This document shows positions 57,337 to 64,000 of a DNA stretch of 64,000 nucleotides, piece after piece; the first letter of the stretch is position 1; every line of letters starts with the position of its first letter. The DNA is from Shewanella xiamenensis (lineage in GTDB: Bacteria > Pseudomonadota > Gammaproteobacteria > Enterobacterales > Shewanellaceae), in the NCBI RefSeq assembly GCF_014647135.1, contig NZ_BMOP01000012.1, positions 16,677-80,676 on the forward strand, read 5' to 3'. Below the pieces are notes generated by a model. It saw only the letters and a program-made list of their open reading frames with translations, was not told the origin of the DNA and searched no databases. The position numbers and the translations under genes are program-made.

Positions 57337-58626
57337 TTAGCGCCAGTTTTCCCTGAGGGTGTAATACAACATACCGAGTGCCAGTGCCTGATTACCAAAC
57401 CATTCATTCAGCGGGATCCGGATATGACGCATGGCGGCGAAGAGATCGAACTCTCGCATTTGACCATCGATCGCCTGCCCCATGATCTCGGCCATGATAT
57501 GGGAAGTTGCCACGCCATGGCCGGAATATCCCTGACAATAGAAGATATTCTGAGTAATTTTGCCCAGCTGAGGAATACGGTTAATCACTATCCCCGCCAT
57601 GCCAGCCCAGGCAAATTCAATATCGACGCCCTTTAACTGGGGGAAAGTACGTTCAATCGCCGGGCGCAGCTCAGCGGCAACGTTTTTAGGATCGCGGCCG
57701 CTGTAATTGGTGCCACCGCCAAACATCAAACGGTTGTCGGCAGTTAAGCGGTAATAATCCAGCACGAAGCGGCAATCATACACGGCCAAATCCTGTGGAT
57801 TAAGTTGCTTAGCTAACTCAGCTGGCAATTGGGCTGTCGCACAATTGCCAAGGGAGGCAGGAAATAACATGCCCCGTAGCTTGGGACGGCCCAATTTGTG
57901 GTAGGCATTGCCGGCGATGAGCACGCTGTTTGCCTTAACCGTTCCTTTTGGCGTGACCACGGTTGCAAGCTCTCCTTGCTGAATATCCAGCACCTGCGAA
58001 TGTTCAAAAATCTGCGCGCCTAATGAGGCCGCGGCTCGCGCCTCACCAAGGCATAGATTTACCGAATGCAGATGCATATTGCGCCGATTGACTAAACCGC
58101 CGTGGTACAAGGGCGAGGCTAAATAGGTGGGCATCTCCTGCTCAGGCACTAAGGTCATAAACTCCCCCATGCCACGGCGATTAGCCTCGTCGAACATTTG
58201 CTGTAACTCTGCCATATGTGCGGGGCGATAGGCCGTCTGGATATGACCAAATTTTAAATCACAATCAATGTTGTACTTCGCCACTCTACTTTTGATGATA
58301 TCGTGCCCACGCCAGCGAAGATCCCACACATAATCCTCGGCATCCTGACCAAGATGACGCCGTAATTGCTTGGTCATCGCTGCATCGCCAGATAGGCTTC
58401 CGGTCACTTGACCACCATTACGGCCAGTCGCGCCCCAAGCAATTTTATTTGCCTCTAGTAATGCGACCTTGTAGCCTTTTTCAGACAACTCAACCGCGGT
58501 TGCAACCCCAGTAAACCCGCCGCCGATAATGGCAACATCTACACGAAGATCACCTTCAAGTTCTGGATAATCAGACTCTTGCTTAATAGTGGCATTGTAA
58601 TAAGAGGCGCAGCGTTTGGCTGACAT
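57337..58626 (-). CDS. FAD-dependent amine oxidoreductase, PuuB/DadA-like
   Basis: This 429-residue flavoprotein has the dinucleotide motif IIGGGFTGVATAVELSEKG at residues 33-51 and a second FAD contact, AWGATGRNGGQVTG. The fold is D-amino acid oxidase-like, and the sequence most resembles gamma-glutamylputrescine oxidase (PuuB) and related amine oxidases. No puu or dad genes lie next to it, so the substrate is inferred only. An AAGGAAA site lies before the ATG. Confidence 0.82.
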   Translation of the reverse strand: MSAKRCASYYNATIKQESDYPELEGDLRVDVAIIGGGFTGVATAVELSEKGYKVALLEANKIAWGATGRNGGQVTGSLSGDAAMTKQLRRHLGQDAEDYVWDLRWRGHDIIKSRVAKYNIDCDLKFGHIQTAYRPAHMAELQQMFDEANRRGMGEFMTLVPEQEMPTYLASPLYHGGLVNRRNMHLHSVNLCLGEARAAASLGAQIFEHSQVLDIQQGELATVVTPKGTVKANSVLIAGNAYHKLGRPKLRGMLFPASLGNCATAQLPAELAKQLNPQDLAVYDCRFVLDYYRLTADNRLMFGGGTNYSGRDPKNVAAELRPAIERTFPQLKGVDIEFAWAGMAGIVINRIPQLGKITQNIFYCQGYSGHGVATSHIMAEIMGQAIDGQMREFDLFAAMRHIRIPLNEWFGNQALALGMLYYTLRENWR

Positions 58627-58941
58627 AGGGTTTCCTTACACGATGTTATTATGATTTTTCGTTTAATATATTTTACAAACGTTCAGAATTTTTGAGTATA
58701 ACGAAGCTATTATCATGGTCAACAGAAGAATGCCCCCTGACAGGGAAATAAGCGAGTTTGGCAAAACAGCTTAAGCCATTGGATTAACGAGGTTAGTGAC
58801 TTAAGCTAGGCACCACCCGCTAGGATGGTAATAGAATTGACCCTGCGTTATTGTCTCAAGGGTAATCGCCATCAGAAAGACGCATTTCACAAAGATTTAT
58901 TTAACAATAACTTGTTTAACAATGACCTATCAGGAGAAACT

Positions 58942-59586
58942 ATGCCGCAGGATATACAACCTCAAACAACTGATGTTCTGCCCTTTTCTCAAGCCTGTGA
59001 AAATAATAAAGCGCCTATTCTTGCGGTATTAAAAACCGCTTTTGCCAATACCAAACAAGTACTTGAAATCGGCAGCGGCACGGGACAACACGCCGTTTAT
59101 TTTGCGGCGAATCTCCATCAGCTTTTTTGGCAAACGAGCGATCAAGCGCAATATCTTGAGGGCATTAGTGCAAGATGTTTACAACAAGGTCATCAACTTG
59201 GCGTTCATAATCTTGGCTTACCTATTACACTTGATGTATCACTACCTTGGTCTATCAACGGCCCCCATATCGATGCAGTATTCAGCGCCAATACCTTACA
59301 TATTATGAGTAAACCCAAGGTGGAAGCATTTTTTAATGGCTTAGGAGAGTATTTACCACAGCTCAACACCCTATGCCTGTACGGGCCTTTTAACTATCAA
59401 GGTCACTTTACCAGCGACAGCAATCGGCGATTTGATGACTTATTAAAACAAAGAGATAGTGAAAGCGGCATTCGAGATGTTGAATGGATTGTCACCCTTG
59501 CCCAAGCCCAAAACTTAACCTTAGTCGAAGATATCGCCATGCCCGCCAACAATCGCTTACTGCATTTTAAACATTTATTGGCGTAA
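58942..59586 (+). CDS. DUF938 class I SAM methyltransferase
   Basis: This 214-residue cytoplasmic protein of the DUF938 family has SAM motif I LEIGSGTGQHAVYFA (about residues 41-55) and the acidic loop TSDQAQYLEGI. The family pattern also shows FSANTLHIMSKPKVEAFF and YGPFNYQGHFTSDSN. Its substrate is uncharacterised. The open frame extends back to 58825, but the ATG at 58942 has an AGGAG site 6 bases upstream and removes a low-complexity N-terminus (FNNNLFNND). Confidence 0.88.
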   Translation: MPQDIQPQTTDVLPFSQACENNKAPILAVLKTAFANTKQVLEIGSGTGQHAVYFAANLHQLFWQTSDQAQYLEGISARCLQQGHQLGVHNLGLPITLDVSLPWSINGPHIDAVFSANTLHIMSKPKVEAFFNGLGEYLPQLNTLCLYGPFNYQGHFTSDSNRRFDDLLKQRDSESGIRDVEWIVTLAQAQNLTLVEDIAMPANNRLLHFKHLLA

Positions 59587-59700
59587 GGCGCTCAATCCTG
59601 AACCCAAGATTCGCATCAGTGAAGCATAAGGATGCTGTGACTACTAACACTTAAACCATTATACATACGCCCTCAAACTATACTGATAATAAGCAACAAC

Positions 59701-60729
59701 TCAGCCCCGCACGCAATTACGGCCATCGGATTTAGCTTCATACAGGGCTTTATCCGCTCTGCTAAACAAAGTTTCTGCATCATCGCCCTTTTGCAAAGAG
59801 GCTAAGCCAATCGACACCGTAATGGCGCCCAATGAGAGTTTTTTATCTTTGCCTATGGCTAGGCGCCGCTCGGAAATCCGCTCCCTCAAAGTCTCGGCCA
59901 CTTGCAGCGCATCATGAAAATGGGTATTAGGCAGCAACACCACAAATTCCTCACCGCCGTAACGGGCGACAAAGTCATCACCACGCACACATTGTTTTAA
60001 AGCCAGCGCAACATAAGCCAAGACTTTGTCGCCGATTTGATGCCCATAGGTGTCGTTAAATATCTTAAATCTGTCAATATCCACAAGTAATAAACTACAA
60101 CGGGTTTGTTGTTCTTCCGCGCGGTGGATATGGTCTTGAATGGCAATTTCGTAAGCTCGGCGGTTATGTAACGAAGTCAATTGATCTGTCATTGCTGCCA
60201 GACTTAAATTTTCCATTTCAGCTTTTAAGTTTTGTACTTCTTGTCCCATGGCATTGAGGCTCTGCTCCATGGCTTGGTTATTAACCAATAGGCTCTGCAT
60301 TTCATCAAGCACCCCATCGACTAATTGATTTAACGTATTCACATCGGGCGTTGATTGCAGTTGCAATCCAAAATCCGCCAAGGTGCTTGTAAATGCTTCC
60401 GTCCCTTGAGTTAACTGAGTAATTTTACTGATGAGAGAGTTAATCAGTATCTGAGTTTCTATCTGGACATTCTCAATGACTTCAGGGGACTTCTCTTGAA
60501 TAAAATTCTTGTACAGACTGGTATTCACTTCTTTGGTAAATACGACATTGTTAGCAAGAAAACCATCAATAGCACGATTTAGATCTAAGTTTGACTGAGC
60601 AAAATACTCATACCAAACGGTGTAGTTTTCTGGCGTAACAGGTATATCGAGCGCAGACATTTGCGGTACAGCTAAACGTAAAATTTGAGCCGCTGAATCG
60701 AGCTCTTTATTTGCTGCAGGAAAAGACAT
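59701..60729 (-). CDS. diguanylate cyclase, GGDEF domain
   Basis: This 342-residue soluble protein probably makes c-di-GMP. A helical N-terminal region (about residues 1-175) ends in a coiled coil (QAMEQSLNAMGQEVQNLKAEMENL) that should promote dimers. The GGDEF domain begins at about 180 (TDQLTSLHNRRAY) and has an active GGEEF at 258-262, with the RxxD inhibitory site RGDD at 249-252, so product inhibition is likely. No known sensor domain is identifiable. Convergent with the methyltransferase gene. Confidence 0.92.
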   Translation of the reverse strand: MSFPAANKELDSAAQILRLAVPQMSALDIPVTPENYTVWYEYFAQSNLDLNRAIDGFLANNVVFTKEVNTSLYKNFIQEKSPEVIENVQIETQILINSLISKITQLTQGTEAFTSTLADFGLQLQSTPDVNTLNQLVDGVLDEMQSLLVNNQAMEQSLNAMGQEVQNLKAEMENLSLAAMTDQLTSLHNRRAYEIAIQDHIHRAEEQQTRCSLLLVDIDRFKIFNDTYGHQIGDKVLAYVALALKQCVRGDDFVARYGGEEFVVLLPNTHFHDALQVAETLRERISERRLAIGKDKKLSLGAITVSIGLASLQKGDDAETLFSRADKALYEAKSDGRNCVRG

Positions 60730-60831
60730 GAATCATGCATCCATGAGTTGTTATAATTTTGTATAACTTAAGTTAACTCAACTGCTTCATTTTAGATACT
60801 GGGTAAAATGATTATTATGATGGCGCGCAAA

Positions 60832-60857
60832 AACAAAAAGAGGATGTTGCCATCCTC
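60832..60857 (-). terminator. intrinsic terminator of eptA
   Basis: On the minus strand GAGGATG and CATCCTC (7 bp) enclose GCAA and are followed by TTTTTGTTTTT. It lies 32 bases past the stop of the transferase gene. Confidence 0.8.
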
Positions 60858-60888
60858 CTTTAATTTTTTATGTTATGCCAAAAGCGGC

Positions 60889-62514
60889 TCAACCTCGGCA
60901 GCGGGCAAAAATATCCAATTCAGGCTGATAAACCTGAGTTTGAACATTCATTAATCCCAATAGGCTATCGAACAAATTGTCATGGGAAAATCCCCCCTTT
61001 TCAGCTTCTTTAGCAAGACAAGCCATATTCAAGTGATTATCTTGACTAAAGTCCTCAGAAAACCAAGCCAGCATAGGAATACTCGTTTGCTCAATAGGCG
61101 CAATGCTATAAGGGGCGCCATGCAAGTACATGCCTTTCTCACCCAAAGACTCGCCATGATCGGAGAGATAAAACATGGCGGTATCAAATTTTTCTTGCTG
61201 CTGTTTAAGTTTATTGACAACCTGACTAAGAATGTAATCGGTATATAAGATAGTGTTGTCGTAGGTATTCATTAACGCTTCAGCACTGCAATTTTGAATA
61301 TCACTACGTGGGCAATCCGGCGTAAATTTACGGTGCTCTGGCGGATAACGTAGATAATAGGTCGGCCCGTGACTGCCAATAATATGTAACGCAATCACGG
61401 TATCTTTTTGCTCGGCGTTAGCTAATGCTTCATCAAGTTTGTTCAACAAAACTTGATCAAAGCAATATTGACCGGAGCACAACTCAGGATCGCTCTTTAA
61501 ATCGATAGTGATGTTCTCAACCTGATCGCACACGCCTTTACAACCCGAGTCATTATCAAACCATTGCACCTTAATCCCGCCATGATTCAGTACATCAACG
61601 GCCGTGTCTTGGGCATAGGCACGGCGAGAATCGTAATCCTCACGTCCCATGCGGGAGAACATGCAAGGCAGCGATACTGCGGTTGCCGTACCACAAGAAT
61701 GGGTATCCTTAAAGACCAGTAATCCTTGCCCCTGAGTATGGGTGTTAGTCGGTTTATCATAACCATAGTATTGATAGTTCATCGAACGAGCCGTTTCCCC
61801 AACCACCAGCACTAATAAATTGGGCTTACCGTTGGCATTGGGACTGACATTTTTTGCATCCAAGCCAAGCTGTTCATATTTGATTGGTGTTTGTAGGTAA
61901 TGCACATTGATGTACTTAGCCGCCGCACCAATAAAATAGGTCGGCACGATATAACGCTTAATCTCATCATTATTGCGGCCAAAGGAAGCGTAGTCTTGGA
62001 AATAGAAGAAAGCGATAATCCCAAGCCCTGCTAACATCGCCAGCATAAACAAAACTTTATGTAGCAACTCTTTGAAAAATGGCTTGTATTGAATATCAGC
62101 TTTGTAAATCAAATAGGCTGGCAAAATCCCCGTAAGCAGCATATTGAGTATGGAAGCAAAATTGACATACATCAGCGCTTCAGCGCTGTTGGTTTGAAAG
62201 GTGTTTTCAATCATGCCGTAATCAAACACGATATTGTATTTTAAGGCCGCAAAAAACACGCTAGATGATAATAAAGTGAGAATGATAAAAAAGGGCTTTA
62301 GCAGATACTTCACTGTAAACAGCGAAAACACAAAACTCAGCGCAAAGATCAAAAATAACGGCATACTGGCGATAAAAACCGGATCGACATCAGGTTGTTT
62401 TTCAATGCCTTTTTTGATGATTTCAAACAGTGGGATATTAAAAACGCAAACGTAAAATACTGCGGTGATAAAAGTAAAACGATTCACGGTTAGGGTTTTA
62501 AATCTCGTCAGCAC
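60889..62514 (-). CDS. eptA: lipid A phosphoethanolamine transferase
   Basis: EptA adds phosphoethanolamine to lipid A in the periplasmic leaflet of the inner membrane, reducing negative charge and polymyxin susceptibility. The 541-residue protein has five N-terminal spans (residues 12-170) and a periplasmic sulfatase-fold catalytic domain. Catalytic Thr241 is in VVGETARSMNYQYYGY, with Glu240 as metal ligand, and SDHGESLGEKGMYLHG completes the zinc site. Several Cys pairs suggest disulfides. Chromosomal eptA is common in Shewanella. No two-component system lies next to it. Confidence 0.92.
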   Translation of the reverse strand: MLTRFKTLTVNRFTFITAVFYVCVFNIPLFEIIKKGIEKQPDVDPVFIASMPLFLIFALSFVFSLFTVKYLLKPFFIILTLLSSSVFFAALKYNIVFDYGMIENTFQTNSAEALMYVNFASILNMLLTGILPAYLIYKADIQYKPFFKELLHKVLFMLAMLAGLGIIAFFYFQDYASFGRNNDEIKRYIVPTYFIGAAAKYINVHYLQTPIKYEQLGLDAKNVSPNANGKPNLLVLVVGETARSMNYQYYGYDKPTNTHTQGQGLLVFKDTHSCGTATAVSLPCMFSRMGREDYDSRRAYAQDTAVDVLNHGGIKVQWFDNDSGCKGVCDQVENITIDLKSDPELCSGQYCFDQVLLNKLDEALANAEQKDTVIALHIIGSHGPTYYLRYPPEHRKFTPDCPRSDIQNCSAEALMNTYDNTILYTDYILSQVVNKLKQQQEKFDTAMFYLSDHGESLGEKGMYLHGAPYSIAPIEQTSIPMLAWFSEDFSQDNHLNMACLAKEAEKGGFSHDNLFDSLLGLMNVQTQVYQPELDIFARCRG

Positions 62515-62664
62515 TGGTTATGGTCTCTCAAATCAATAGTGGGCCGAAGCTAACTTAGTTTTCTTAAGGCAATCTTATGCCCTACAATTTGCGTCATCTT
62601 AGCAAGTCGTCAGATTCTCCTCAATTAAATAATCTTTATAATTAACAAGTTATAATGCGGATTA

Positions 62665-62700
62665 AAAAAACGGCCGAATCTGAAGGCATTCGACCGTTTT
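62665..62700 (-). terminator. terminator of the prolyl oligopeptidase gene
   Basis: On the minus strand AAAACGG-T-CGAAT pairs with ATTCGG-C-CGTTTT (one mismatch) and is followed by TTTTTTT. It lies about 75 bases past the protease stop. Confidence 0.8.
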
Positions 62701-62772
62701 TGACTCCCCAACCTATAGGGACTTGCTCGGAACTAACCCCAGCTTGTTAATTTACTGCGGTAACAAGTGCGA

Positions 62773-64000
62773 TTATTTTAACTGCTGTAATAAGTAGGCA
62801 AACGCCATTGAATTTAGTTCCGCAGCTTGATTATTATCTGCAGCCCCAGCATGCCCACCTTCGATATTTTCATAGTAAAGCACATCAATCCCCATATCCT
62901 TCATCTTAGCCACCATCTTACGGGCGTGCCCTGGATGTACCCTGTCGTCACGGGTTGAGGTGGTAAAAAACACCTTAGGATAATGCACGTCTTTATGTAG
63001 GTTATGGTATGGCGAGTAAGTTTTTATGTAGGCCCATTCCTCTGGAACATCAGGATTACCGTACTCCCCCATCCAACTTGCACCAGCGAGTAACTTATTG
63101 AAACGGTACATGTCGAGTAAAGGCACTTGGCAGACCACAGCATTGTAGAGATCGGGACGACGGGTAAAGGCGGCGCCCATCAACAAACCACCATTACTGC
63201 CGCCTTGAATACCTAAATGCTTGCTCGAGGTGATCTTACGGGCGATCAAATCCTCAGCGATGGCCTCAAAGTCCTCGTAGGCCTTATGACGATTCTGCTT
63301 AAGTGCCGCTTGATGCCACGCAGGACCATACTCGCCGCCACCTCGGATATTGGCCAGTACATACACACCGCCCTGCTCTAACCAGTTTTTACCAATGGTA
63401 GCTGAATACGCTGGGCGAAGAGACACTTCAAATCCGCCATAACCATAAAGCAGTGTTGGATTGCTGCCATCGAGCTTAAGATTTTTTGCCATCACCACAA
63501 AATAAGGCACTTTGGTACCATCCTTTGAGGTGGCAAAATATTGCTCGGTTTTAAATTTATCCGCCGCAAACTGCTGAGGCATACCTTTGATTTTTTGAGG
63601 TTTAAGCACCTTAGCATTAACGGTATACAGGCTCGATGGCTCAAGGAAGCTAGTGTAATTAACAAAGAAATCATCACTGTCGCGCTCCATATCCATCACG
63701 GTTAGCGCACCATTGGCCTCAAAGGGAACTGGCGTGCTTTGCCATGCGCCTTTTTCATCTTGCTCGTAGCGAACCAGCTTGCTCTTCACGTTATCGAGCC
63801 AATTAACAAAAATCGCGCTCTTACTGAAACTTAGCTGTGCAATAGATGCTGTTGGGGTTGGGCTCACAAATTCAGTGAAGGAGGCTTTTTGGGCAATTAA
63901 ATCGGCCACATTAGCGTACACGACAGCGCCTTGGCTGAATGTCGCTGCAGGCGTTGCTAAGTCACTCTTTAGCTCAAGAAACAACTTACCTTGGAAATAA
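62773..64000 (-). CDS. prolyl oligopeptidase family protein (partial, 5' end outside window)
   Basis: The open frame runs off the right edge with no start, so only the C-terminal 408 residues are seen. Prolyl oligopeptidases (S9A) cleave short proline-containing peptides. The partial beta-propeller region is followed by the hydrolase domain with the nucleophile in GGSNGGLLMGAAF, Asp in STRDDRVHPGHA, and His in EGGHAGAAD. Strong conservation of the catalytic core suggests an active enzyme. Whether there is a signal peptide cannot be seen. Confidence 0.92.
   Translation of the reverse strand, partial: YFQGKLFLELKSDLATPAATFSQGAVVYANVADLIAQKASFTEFVSPTPTASIAQLSFSKSAIFVNWLDNVKSKLVRYEQDEKGAWQSTPVPFEANGALTVMDMERDSDDFFVNYTSFLEPSSLYTVNAKVLKPQKIKGMPQQFAADKFKTEQYFATSKDGTKVPYFVVMAKNLKLDGSNPTLLYGYGGFEVSLRPAYSATIGKNWLEQGGVYVLANIRGGGEYGPAWHQAALKQNRHKAYEDFEAIAEDLIARKITSSKHLGIQGGSNGGLLMGAAFTRRPDLYNAVVCQVPLLDMYRFNKLLAGASWMGEYGNPDVPEEWAYIKTYSPYHNLHKDVHYPKVFFTTSTRDDRVHPGHARKMVAKMKDMGIDVLYYENIEGGHAGAADNNQAAELNSMAFAYLLQQLK

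Overview
The window looks like an ordinary, densely coded stretch of a Shewanella chromosome (Gammaproteobacteria). The gene content and order support this: ycgL-minCDE-rnd-fadD, hemB, trmJ/cysE followed by iscRSUA-hscBA-fdx, ndk-ibpA-ilvHI, lolCDE-PilZ-mfd-csiV, and ycfP-nagZ-sdaA. Protein wording and codon use also fit. Genus is inferred from protein recognition, not from a database search. There are no rRNA or tRNA genes, no CRISPR array, no prophage and no intact insertion sequence.

Layout. 0.1-2.3 kb: ycgL and the division-site operon minCDE. 2.5-9.2 kb, mostly minus: RNase D, FadD, an alpha/beta hydrolase, a methyltransferase with a signal peptide, an M50-type membrane protease overlapping a small unknown gene, and tsaB. 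9.6-16.6 kb: hemB, an MsrB-MsrA fusion, a 2-oxoglutarate/Fe(II)-type oxygenase, the GTPase YlqF, TrhO, a GST and a small membrane protein. 16.7-24.5 kb: a SulP transporter, a LysE exporter divergent from a MocR regulator across a perfect palindrome, a large lipoprotein and a Bcr/CflA exporter. 25-28.5 kb: ilvIH behind a structured leader, an Hsp20 gene behind a sigma-32-type promoter and a ROSE-like RNA thermometer, and ndk. 28.7-37.7 kb: a 55-residue His-rich membrane protein, iscX-rimK, the isc operon with two abutting IscR sites upstream, cysE and trmJ. 37.8-47.7 kb: suhB, lolCDE, a PilZ-type protein, mfd, csiV and acylphosphatase. 47.7-52.5 kb: a candidate small RNA, ycfP, nagZ, sdaA and a lipoprotein. 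52.7-54 kb: a MITE-like element and a secreted trypsin-like protease. 54-64 kb: S-formylglutathione hydrolase and formaldehyde dehydrogenase with a divergent LysR gene, a PuuB/DadA-like oxidase, a DUF938 methyltransferase, a diguanylate cyclase, a lipid A phosphoethanolamine transferase and the 3' part of a prolyl oligopeptidase.

How the genes work together. Clear pathway groups are Min division-site selection, Fe-S cluster assembly (with cysE supplying the cysteine precursor nearby), branched-chain amino acid synthesis, lipoprotein export (LolCDE), cell-wall recycling and synthesis (NagZ, CsiV), and glutathione-dependent formaldehyde removal.

No large undescribed multi-gene system is evident. 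The least-explained signals are non-coding or small: the candidate sRNA at 47820-47935, the terminal-inverted-repeat element at 52685-52926, the ilvIH leader, and the 55-residue protein at 28717-28884.
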